A stretch of 64,000 nucleotides of DNA, from contig CM026390.1 in assembly GCA_014843695.1 (NCBI GenBank), positions 98,159,686 to 98,223,685 on the forward strand, written 5' to 3'. Position 1 is the first letter of the stretch. Every line of letters starts with the position of its first letter. The translations under genes were made by a program, and so were the position numbers. The DNA comes from Archivesica marissinica (Eukaryota > Mollusca > Bivalvia > Venerida > Vesicomyidae). The notes under the pieces are model-generated. The model did no database searches, had not been told where the DNA came from, and saw only the letters and a program-made list of their open reading frames with translations. Below, in pieces: positions 58,001 through 64,000 of the stretch.

Positions 58001-60514
58001 CATTGTTTATCACGATAGATCCTGAAAGAGATTCCATGGAAGCCATCAAAGATTATCTTGCTGGTATGCTACCATTTGTGTCTTATTCATTGAGCATGTT
58101 GAAGATATGGGGCGCAAAACAATAAATCTGCCGCTTCCTATTTTCATTTCAAACCATTTTGATTGCTCGTGTAAAACTGTGCTCAGTCCGCCTCCGTGAT
58201 CGAGTGCTTACGGTCGCTGACTTGTATACCACTGTAACCTATCATCACTGATGGTTCGAGCTCCGCTCAGACCGTGTCTCATTTATATGAAAAAGTTGGC
58301 AGTTTCTTACGGAGGTTGGTGCACCCAAGTACTGGTTAACCGCTGGAGCCTGCCCAGGAAAGGTGTTGTTGGGTAAACTGCCCGTCGGCGATATAGCCCA
58401 AAATGGTGCTGATGCAGGCGTAAAACCTGAAATATAATAATAAAACTGTGCACTGTTATATTTAATCTTTGCGCCATTTAATTTTGCACGTTACCATGAC
58501 GAGTTGATCAACCGTGACAATTGGTATGACAAATACACATGATTTTTCAATAGTAGACAATCGCTATAAAATACACACCTTGGATTTAGCCACATTTAAT
58601 ATATCTAATGCTATGTGAACAGTCCGCCTCTGGTCGAGTGGTTACGGTCGATGACTACCATGCCACTGTAACCTATCATCACTGATGGTCACGGGTTCGA
58701 GCTCCACTCGGGCCATGTCTCATTTATATGAAAAAGTCGTTTGTTGCACCCAAGTACTGGTTAACCACTGGAGCCTGCCCTGGAAAGTTGTTGTTAGATA
58801 AACTGCCTGCCGCCGAAATAGCCCAAAATGGTGCTGATGCAGGTGTAAAACACGAACAAACAACAACTAATGATATTAACAGAATTACAGTCAAACTCCA
58901 TTAAACAGCCAATCTGTATGAAGCAGCCAGTTTCCAGATTCCCAATCGGTTATTTTATTATATATTTGACCTCTATTAAGCAGCCACCTGTGCTAAGCAG
59001 CCACTTTCTCTTACTCCCTTGGCTGGCTGCTTAAGACAGGTTTGACTGTATATATTTTAAACGGTCCTGTTCGTTGTTTTGTTTTATCTCCTGGTGTTTC
59101 TTGTGAATAAATGAGGCGTGGCCAGATAACTCCAAATTGCACCCGTTTCATTGTATTGTATACATCTCTGATATACCGACATTTATTGCTATGTTTTACA
59201 GAGTTCTCTGCAAAGTTCATAGGCCTGACAGGCAGTTGGGAGGAGCTAGAGAAGATCTTGAAAGGATACAAAGTATATTATTCCATGGGCCCAAAAGATG
59301 AGGACGGTGATTATATTGTAAGTGGAACCATTGAGTAGATACGGTATCTAGCTCGTAACTGAGGTAGATACGGTATCTGGCTCGTAACTGAGGTAGATAC
59401 GGTATCTGGCTCGTAATAAAGAGGTTGTCAGATTCCTTGAAGCTCCAAAGTGTAATATATACTGTAACTGAGGGGTTGTGAGATCCATTGAAATTCTGTG
59501 ATGTAATACATACCATGTACCACTTATCCGATACATATTCGTCACCATTTCTTGTGTGAATATGTCACTGATCTAGTACAAATACGTCACTAATCTAGTA
59601 CAAATATGTCACTGATCTAGTACGAATATGCCACTGATCTAGTACGAATATGTCGCTGATCTAGTACGAATCTGTCACTGATCTAGTACGAATCTGTCAC
59701 TAATCTAGTACAAATATGCCACTGATCTAGTACGAATATGTCACTGATCTAGTACGAATATGCCACTGATCTAGTACGAATCTGTCACTGATCTAGTACA
59801 AATATGTCACTGATCTAGTACAAATATGTCACTGATCTAGTACAAATATGTCACTGATCTAGTACAAATATGTCACTGATCTAGTACGAATATGTCACTG
59901 ATCTAGTACGAATATGTCACTGATCTAGTACGAATATGTCACTGATCTAGTACGAATATGTCACTGATCTAGTACGAATCTGTCACTGATCTAGTACGAA
60001 TATGTCACTGATCTAGTACGAATATGTCACTGATCTAGTACGAATATGTCACTGATCTAGTACGAATCTGTCACTGATCTAGTACGAATCTGTCACTGAT
60101 CTAGTACGAATATGCCACTGATCTAGTACGAATATGCCACTGATCTAGTACGAATATGCCACTGATCTAGTACGAATATGCCACTGATCTAGTACGAATA
60201 TGTCACTGATCTAGTACGAATCGGTCACTGATCTAGTACGAATCGGTCACTGATCTAGTACGAATCGGCCACTGATCTAGTACGAATCGGCCACTCAACT
60301 GGTCCGAATCGGCCATATTTCAACATTGTGATCTGTTCAACATCAACTGTGTTAGCAATGTTTGTTCTTTCCCTATTTTCAGGTTGACCATTCAATTATC
60401 ACATACCTCATGAATCCAGACGGATTATACGAATCGCACTTTGCAAGAAATAAAACAAACGTTGAAATTGCAAATATAATCGAGAGGAAAATGTCTACTT
60501 GGAGAACAAAATAA
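42985..60514 (+). CDS. SCO1: SCO1-type copper chaperone for cytochrome c oxidase, complete, 8 exons
   Basis: SCO proteins sit in the mitochondrial inner membrane with a thioredoxin-like domain in the intermembrane space and pass copper to the CuA site of COX2. The join read here is 42985-43062, 47122-47235, 49195-49308, 50858-50948, 52509-52706, 57971-58063, 59202-59317 and 60383-60514: 936 nt, 311 residues, in phase throughout; human SCO1 is 301. It has an Arg/Ser-rich transit peptide ([20 protein letters not shown]), a membrane segment ([18 protein letters not shown]), [19 protein letters not shown] with the CxxxC copper site, [24 protein letters not shown], and VDHSI with the copper-ligand His. 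ATG at 42985 has a good start context (gaagATGG). Exon 5 ends in a 53-copy array of its own donor site, so the real transcript structure there is uncertain. SCO1 and SCO2 cannot be told apart firmly; length favours SCO1. Confidence 0.95.
43937..47031 (-). repeat. T3 MITE expanded to a 66-bp array, about 42 copies, in SCO1 intron 1
   Basis: It opens TTAAccctttccctcatagaag and cacctctcgacgccattacc, an end also present, inverted, at 36400-36468. The unit taaatggctgtcgtttgtat, ggagatataatagtatatta, acctaaatctctatgaagg, aaagggt is the reverse complement of the 35279 unit. Homogeneity is very high, with only rare changes (gtggtttg at 45987 and 46778). A family-C SINE interrupts the first copies. 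Confidence 0.95.
44272..44530 (+). mobile_element. Family-C SINE inserted in the 66-bp array
   Basis: Full length, with box B cgggttcgagccccgct. ttgtatggagatat precedes and follows it, a 14-bp target duplication of the array unit. Confidence 0.9.
47122..47235 (+). CDS. SCO1: SCO1 exon 2 (presequence continued)
   Basis: It follows tctttctattttcag and reads [20 protein letters not shown], then [18 protein letters not shown], before gtatga. Phase 0 at both ends. The Ser/Thr/Arg-rich start fits a transit peptide. The region is not conserved between phyla, so the support is phase, composition and splice sites. Confidence 0.78.
47385..48230. mobile_element. hAT-like MITE, 846 bp, 8-bp target duplication
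   Basis: tagggatgtcaacgagta at the left, tactcgttgacatccctt at the right, inverse except for the outermost base. ataataat flanks it at 47377-47384 and 48231-48238. Sub-terminal gatcgagtactcg motifs are repeated. No transposase frame. Confidence 0.88.
48360..49100. other. SCO1 intron 2: local repeats and SINE remnants
   Basis: cagatcgaaggtgtcgt with atgtggatcccctag occurs at 48364 and again at 48620, a diverged duplication of about 250 bp. SINE pieces with cttctctttccctcctgact follow. No exon was recognised before 49195. Confidence 0.55.
49040..49212 (+). repeat. About 96-bp duplication of a SINE tail with the start of SCO1 exon 3
   Basis: gagcaagctaatgttgtaag with the gcaatcgagctaaaata tail occurs twice, and atattgggatgatacat occurs at 49100-49116 and again at 49196-49212 as coding sequence. 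The first copy lacks the ttttcag acceptor. Confidence 0.8.
49195..49308 (+). CDS. SCO1: Probable SCO1 exon 3 (charged linker before membrane segment)
   Basis: A strong acceptor (gttaattttcag) opens a phase-0 stretch reading [20 protein letters not shown], then [18 protein letters not shown], 114 nt, ending before gtacta, a weak donor. Including it gives 311 residues; skipping it gives 273 and keeps the frame. The first 17 coding bases after the initial g also occur at 49100-49116 in a SINE-tail duplication. Confidence 0.55.
49425..50330. repeat. 42-bp minisatellite, about 21 copies
   Basis: ctagggagaaaataatatcc then ctcaggttcctctatattca gg. A variant ggctgcctcaattctcccta recurs at irregular steps, giving a higher-order pattern. 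Its opposite strand stays open for 324 codons because 42 is a multiple of three. Confidence 0.94.
50555..50812 (+). mobile_element. Family-C SINE
   Basis: cacctccgtggtcgagtgg, box B cgagttcgagccccgct, end gcgtaaatctcgaaatataa. It separates SCO1 exon 4 from a partial upstream copy of it (ggctcattggcggctgttgt at about 50500). Confidence 0.86.
50858..50948 (+). CDS. SCO1: SCO1 exon 4 (membrane segment)
   Basis: It follows tttatgttttcag and reads [20 protein letters not shown] then [10 protein letters not shown], ending one base into Ser before gtaagttc. This is the single inner-membrane helix of SCO proteins, followed by a basic segment. A partial copy of its start lies upstream at about 50496-50535. 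Confidence 0.88.
51236..51482 (-). mobile_element. Family-D SINE, head truncated
   Basis: tttatttatcgccgcaaccg to gatcgaacctgcgatccctg and gattaccag; box A lost. Confidence 0.8.
51634..52137 (+). mobile_element. Family-A SINE with tail present three times
   Basis: Box A tgatagcgcagtgg and box B ggagttcgagccccgt at 51705-51765; then the 3' part (ctccctcgtggcgatgg to aataaatttgtat) occurs at about 51830, 51926 and 52035, roughly 110 bp apart. This looks like an early stage of minisatellite growth in a SINE. Confidence 0.85.
52509..52706 (+). CDS. SCO1: SCO1 exon 5 (copper-site exon; first donor)
   Basis: It follows gttttatcttgcag and completes the split Ser. It reads [20 protein letters not shown], then [20 protein letters not shown] and GEVVDML plus one base of Asp at ttag|gtaaat. 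Joining this first donor to exon 6 gives [20 protein letters not shown], the expected family length. From about 52640 the exon end, donor and start of the intron are repeated about 53 times, so many equivalent donors follow. Confidence 0.93.
52640..56160 (+). repeat. SCO1: SCO1 exon-5 donor array, about 53 copies of a 69/57-bp unit
   Basis: Each unit holds exon sequence (tccagatgaattagagaaga, tcggagaagtggtggatatg, ttag) followed by donor and intron sequence (gtaaatgttgtagtccagat). The 57-bp form lacks 12 bp (tatatgtccaga), explained by loss between two tccaga copies. Indels near 53013, 53350, 53490, 53861 and 56025 break the frame; between them it stays open, once for 561 codons. Six consecutive perfect 69-bp copies (tgttatagt form) at 54618-55030 point to recent spread. 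Confidence 0.97.
56161..57350. mobile_element. cagggttccc hAT-like MITE split by a TA element
   Basis: tcagtctgaatttttgtctg and ctgtcgccaattgaaaac on the left and cattttttgtcacaatggg on the right are parts of the 17507-type MITE, joined when 56362-57300 is removed. Its left end meets the SCO1 array directly. Confidence 0.78.
56362..57300. mobile_element. Non-autonomous TA-flanked DNA transposon, 939 bp
   Basis: The 27-base ends (taccgtatttagctatgtat agtgcgc) are exactly inverse to each other. Just inside are attatacac/gtgtataat-like sub-repeats. No transposase frame. TA at both ends suggests the Tc1/mariner group. Confidence 0.88.
57681..57895 (+). mobile_element. cagggatc MITE, decayed
   Basis: It opens cagggatcattcca and closes gacctagaataagccc, with the interior gtccagtaagatacactgac shared with the other copies. 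Confidence 0.7.
57971..58063 (+). CDS. SCO1: SCO1 exon 6
   Basis: It follows cctattttgcag and completes Asp. It reads [20 protein letters not shown] then [10 protein letters not shown], ending one base into Glu before gtatgc. ITIDPERD is a SCO hallmark. Confidence 0.95.
58186..58440 (+). mobile_element. Family-C SINE
   Basis: cgcctccgtgatcgagtgc; box B damaged (gatggttcgagctccgct); end gcgtaaaacctgaaatataa. In SCO1 intron 6. Confidence 0.85.
58620..58858 (+). mobile_element. Family-C SINE, decayed
   Basis: gtccgcctctggtcgagtgg, box B cgggttcgagctccact, end gatgcaggtgtaaaac. Confidence 0.82.
58886..59050 (-). mobile_element. TA-flanked MITE, family M
   Basis: TAcagtcaaactccattaaa at the left, ttaagacaggtttgactgTA at the right. 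Confidence 0.8.
59202..59317 (+). CDS. SCO1: SCO1 exon 7
   Basis: It follows gctatgttttacag and completes Glu. It reads [20 protein letters not shown] then [18 protein letters not shown] before gtaagt. LxGLTG and VYYS.GPKDED.DYI are SCO family blocks. Confidence 0.96.
59333..59420. repeat. 29-bp tandem repeat, 3 copies, after the SCO1 exon-7 donor
   Basis: gtagatacggtatctggctc then gtaactgag. It begins 15 bases past the donor at 59318. Confidence 0.85.
59527..60302. repeat. 22-bp minisatellite, about 34 copies
   Basis: tgatctagtacgaatatgtc ac with variants caaatatg, gaatctg, gaatcgg. It ends about 80 bases before SCO1 exon 8. Confidence 0.95.
60383..60514 (+). CDS. SCO1: SCO1 exon 8 with stop
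   Basis: It follows ccctattttcag and reads [20 protein letters not shown], then [20 protein letters not shown] and a TAA stop. The His of VDHSI corresponds to the third copper ligand of SCO proteins. No clear AATAAA was found just downstream; SINE sequence begins at about 60772. Confidence 0.95.
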   Translation, partial: VDHSIITYLMNPDGLYESHFARNKTNVEIANIIERKMSTWRTK

Positions 60515-60771
60515 CGATAGAAGCTCACGTGCAGGAAGCCACGTGCAAAGCTAGAAGTTCACGTGCAGGAAGCCACGTGCAAAGCTGACAAGTGTGGTAC
60601 ACTAAACTATTTAAAACATCACTGAATTAGCAGATTTCGGTAAAATGGTATCATACCATATAATGAAATGATACAGAGGCACTGATTGGACATAAAATAT
60701 GGCTGTGTATAACGTGTGGCTATAAATAGTTTCTCTCTAATGTTTCGATACTACCTATTCTTACATGTCTC

Positions 60772-60950
60772 TTTATACAAATTTATTTTAGCTCGATTGC
60801 GAAACAAGTTATTTCAACTTATATAAATCACTCTCGAGACCTCATTCCTGATGAAATCCATCGCCACGAGGGAGAGAGAAGAAGCAACGTGGAATTTAAA
60901 TGCCTTGCCTAAGGGCACAATCGTAACGGCTCCAGTGGGGCTTCGATTGT
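60772..60950 (-). mobile_element. Family-A SINE, cut by a family-M MITE
   Basis: It is reversed, from tail and body to cggctccagtggggctt, where the MITE at 60954 begins. A similar cttcgattgtg lies on both sides of the MITE. Confidence 0.8.
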
Positions 60951-60953
60951 GTA

Positions 60954-61136
60954 TACAGTCAAACCTGTGTTAGTTGTCACTTCCATTAAGCAGCCAACCT
61001 GTATTAAGCAACCAGTTAACATATCCCCAATGTGATGTTTTATTATACATTTGACCTCTATTAAGTGGCCACCCTGTGCTAAGCAGCCACTTTCTGTGAT
61101 TCCCTTGGCTGGCTGCTTAAGACAGGTTTGACTGTA
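60954..61136 (+). mobile_element. TA-flanked MITE, family M, best copy
   Basis: TAcagtcaaacctgtgttag at the left, ttaagacaggtttgactgTA at the right; the outer 15 bases are exactly inverse. The interior carries cagccaacctgtattaagca and tatttgacctctattaag-type sequence. Confidence 0.86.
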
Positions 61137-61421
61137 TCTTCGATTGTGTATCTCCGATTGTGAAGATTTCACCTGAAACAGTTTGTTTGGTATGGTATGT
61201 GCATGTATAGTCAATTTTTAAAACATAGATGACTGCTGATGATCCCACGTGGACAACTTCATTCGGGTATAAAATCGACCAGGCCAGGAGGTTATAAAAC
61301 GTTTCTCCAATCTCAAAACTCAGTCTCAATCGTCTGATTGGTTCAACTGACAGTCACACTCAGAATCAACCAATCAGATCACTTGAGTTTGAGATCTGAG
61401 AAAAGTTTTATAACCTCGGGT

Positions 61422-61688
61422 GGTCCGCCTCCGTGATCGAGTGGTTACGGTCGCTGACTTGTATACCACTGTAACCTATCATCTCTGATGGTCAGGGGTT
61501 CGAGCCCCGCTCAGACCGTGTCTCATTTATTTGAAAAAGTTGGCAGTTTCTTACGGAGGTTGGTGCACCAAAGTACTGGTTAACCGCTGGAGCCTGCCCA
61601 GGAAAGGTGTTGTTAGGTAAACTGCCCGCCGACGATATAGCCCAAAATGGTGCTGATGCAGGCGTATAACCCGAAATATAACAATAAT
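61422..61688 (+). mobile_element. Family-C SINE, inserted in an inverted-repeat region
   Basis: cgcctccgtgatcgagtgg, box B ggggttcgagccccgct. ttataacctcggg flanks it on both sides (about 61408 and 61690), a 13-bp target duplication. Confidence 0.88.
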
Positions 61689-61944
61689 TTATAACCTCGG
61701 GGGCCATTCCCCTTATTTACCTGATAACTCATTTTTAAGTGAAACATCAGTCCAAAATTAAGCTGTATAAACTACTGGTGTCCAGTAATATATCTGTGCC
61801 ATATTAGTAAGAATGTGAATGTATGCAATGAAAGCATAATATATTGGGCTTGAATATATAAATCTTGTATTGTTTAGTTCATATACGTGTATTGTCTTGC
61901 CCACTTTAGTAGCAGTCACTTTTTCTTACTTGTACACGTTAGTG

Positions 61945-62572
61945 CAATGATACAGACAGTGCAATGATACAGACAGTGCAATGATACAGACAGTGCAATG
62001 ATACAGACAGTGCAATGATACAGACAGTGCATGATACAGACAGTGCAATGATACAGACAGTGCAATGATACAGACAGTGCAAGGATACAGACAGTGCAAG
62101 GATACAGACAGTGCAATGATACAGACAGTGCAATGATACAGACAGTGCAATGATACAGACAGTGCAGGATACAGACAGTGCAATGATACAGACAGTGCAA
62201 TGATACAGACAGTGCATGATAGACAGTGCATGATACAGACAGTGCAATGATACAGACAGTGCAAGGATACAGACAGTGCAATGATACAGACAGTGCAAGG
62301 ATACAGACAGTGCAGATACAGACAGTGCATGATACAGACAGTGCATGATACAGACAGTGCAATGATACAGACAGTGCAATGATACAGACAGTGCATGATA
62401 CAGACAGTGCAATGATACAGACAGTGCATGATACAGACAGTGCAAGGATACAGACAGTGCAAGGATACAGACAGTGCAATGATACAGACAGTGCATGATA
62501 CAGACAGTGCAAGGATACAGACAGTGCATGATACAGACAGTGCAAGGATACAGACAGTGCATGATACAGACA
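61945..62572 (-). repeat. 17-bp minisatellite grown inside a family-D SINE, about 37 copies
   Basis: gatacagacagtgcaat with one- to three-base variants. The array runs into the family-D sequence gatacagacagagacagaga and cccattccagagtctcctct, which in intact copies contains agtgcaatgatacagacag once. Overlapping ORFs of 178-238 codons on the minus strand are artefacts. Confidence 0.94.
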
Positions 62573-62760
62573 GAGACAGAGACCCATTCCAGAGTCTCCT
62601 CTTTCTTCCTTTACGTGCACTGTGTAACTCACATGAGACCTTGGTTTAAAGTCGCGTCTGAAAGATTTAATACTATTATAGTGTCAGATGGGGGATCGAA
62701 CCTGCGATCCCTGGATGCGCAGTCCGTGTTGCCTACCTACCCATCTGTTAAAATTAATTT
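62573..62760 (-). mobile_element. Remaining part of the family-D SINE beside its array
   Basis: cccattccagagtctcctct to gggggatcgaacctgcgatc; the end is altered. Confidence 0.83.
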
Positions 62761-62764
62761 TGTG

Positions 62765-63300
62765 TGTTTTACATTTATTTATCGTCGCTACCGGTTGCCC
62801 ATATGAGCGACGCCTCATGAAGAGATTAATCATTTTGGAGGATAATTAGTTTATACAAATTTATTTTAGCTCGATTGCGAAACAAGTTCTTATAACTTAT
62901 ATTAATCACTCTCGAGACCTCATTCCTGATGGAATCCATCGCCACGAGGGAGAGAGAAGAGGCAACGTGGAAAGTAAATGCCTTTCCTAAGGGCACAATC
63001 GTAACGGCTCCAGCGGGGCTCGAACTCCGGACCTTTCGCACCTGAAGCGAACGCGCATCCACAGCGCTATCACGACTTCCATTCCATTTTGGAGGATAGT
63101 CCAATGATACAGACAGAGACCCATTCCAGAGTCTCCTCTTGTTCCTTTACATGCACGGTGTAACTCACCGACACGAGACATCGGTTTAACGTCCCATCTG
63201 AAAGACTGTTAATTTTATTATGGTCAGATGGGGGATCTAACCTGCGATCCCTGGATTAACAGTCCAGCGTGTTACCACTGAACCCACTGGATCCGTCTGT
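62765..63300 (-). mobile_element. Family-D SINE split by a family-A SINE
   Basis: tttatttatcgtcgctaccg to ttttggaggata, interruption, then attttggaggatagtcc to gggggatctaacctgcgatc and ggatccgtctg. The order D first, then A, is clear. Confidence 0.9.
62847..63084 (-). mobile_element. Family-A SINE with 13-bp target duplication
   Basis: Complete from the tail (acaaatttattttagctcga) to the head (agcgctatcacgacttcc). attttggaggata is duplicated on each side of the inserted block. Confidence 0.91.
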
Positions 63301-63902
63301 GTTTAAAATTAACGCACCAATTCATTTACTGTGTATTTTTATTATCTCCCTTCATATTCTGCTGACAGTTAAACTAAATTTCATTATAATACACTGGTAA
63401 CTTTTTATGAAATACTAACGTGTATTAGTGAACAAACCGGAGAAAAAAACATAACCTACCTGCCAAAGTTAATCTAATTCGATATCCAAAATGGTCTCGT
63501 GAAAATCTAATTTCAATTTCTCACAATCATGCTAGTCAGTTTTGATGGAACTAGGTATGGAGAATTATGAGGAGATCTTGTACAAATCTTCAAGATTATA
63601 CATGGCTCGTTGGCCAACAACCAGGGTAGAATCTTCGTGCTAACCTTTATTACATACAGAGCAACTAACAATTGGAATAATTTACCATCAATTGAAATCG
63701 TTTACCATCAAATGTCCGACCCCCAATCTACGCAGCGTGCAAGACACTTGCAGTACCTATCTTGTTCTACTAATGTTATAAATTAGCATTAATTAATTAT
63801 TAAAATTCAGTATCAAGTTTAAGCAAGATAGATTTTAAAATTAGCCAATGCTAATACAATACCTACCATCCACTGACTCCAATGTGTGAAAGGTGTGTGT
63901 GT
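63301..63902. other. Unannotated AT-rich sequence
   Basis: No repeat, exon or RNA gene was recognised here. The sequence looks unique within the window. Confidence 0.5.
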
Positions 63903-64000
63903 TTTTACGTTTATTTATCGTCGCTACCGGTTGCCCATATGAGCGACGCCTCCTGAAGAGATTAGTCATTTTAGATTTTGGAGTATAGTGCAATGATACA
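63903..64000 (-). mobile_element. Family-D SINE, cut by the window end
   Basis: acgtttatttatcgtcgcta to tagtgcaatgataca, the 3' part of a reversed copy. Confidence 0.85.

Noticed and set aside
61916..62632. Minus-strand ORFs of Cys/Leu/Ser repeats, 178-238 codons
   Set aside because: 17-bp minisatellite with indels, open in three frames. Derived from a SINE.

Overview
This is a eukaryotic window, almost certainly from an invertebrate animal and probably a mollusc (possibly a bivalve). The evidence is intron-rich genes with short exons and GT-AG splice sites, proteins clearly of animal type, several tRNA-derived SINE families, many TIR-bearing non-autonomous DNA elements, and an unusual load of minisatellites. 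The species assignment is inference.

Two host genes are read, both on the + strand and head to tail. (1) COPB2, coatomer subunit beta-prime, is 5'-incomplete. Seventeen exons run from 799 to 38472 and give 777 codons plus stop. They cover the end of the first WD40 propeller, the second propeller, the alpha-solenoid and an acidic C-terminal tail. All 16 exon junctions keep phase. (2) SCO1, the mitochondrial copper chaperone for cytochrome c oxidase assembly, is complete. Eight exons run from 42985 to 60514 and give 311 residues with a transit peptide, one membrane segment, the CPDIC copper site and the copper-ligand His. The genes are unrelated housekeeping genes separated by about 4.5 kb. Nothing suggests that they are co-regulated.

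Layout: 1-38472 COPB2, with introns filled by minisatellites, SINEs and MITEs, and a 5'-truncated LINE (25276-26885, minus strand) lodged inside a minisatellite; 38473-42984 intergenic, with SINEs; 42985-60514 SCO1, with a 3.1-kb MITE-derived array in intron 1 and a 3.5-kb array at the exon 5/intron 5 boundary; 60515-64000 SINEs, a TA-flanked MITE and a SINE-derived minisatellite.

The most unusual feature is that several arrays are built from exon-intron boundaries. At SCO1 exon 5 the 3' end of the exon, its donor site and the first intron bases are repeated about 53 times (52640-56160). Because the unit is 69 or 57 bp, the first few alternative donors stay in frame. COPB2 exon 3 is preceded by seven copies of its own acceptor at exact 32-bp spacing. 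COPB2 exon 16 is preceded by three acceptor copies at exact 71-bp spacing. COPB2 exon 7 is followed by an array grown from its own last bases, and a decayed copy of the end of exon 8 lies in intron 8. Other arrays grew inside transposable elements. Two TTAA-bounded MITEs have expanded into 66-bp arrays in opposite orientation, one in a COPB2 intron and one in a SCO1 intron, so the two pre-mRNAs carry complementary sequence. All coordinates come from reading the sequence; no alignment, expression or database search was run.
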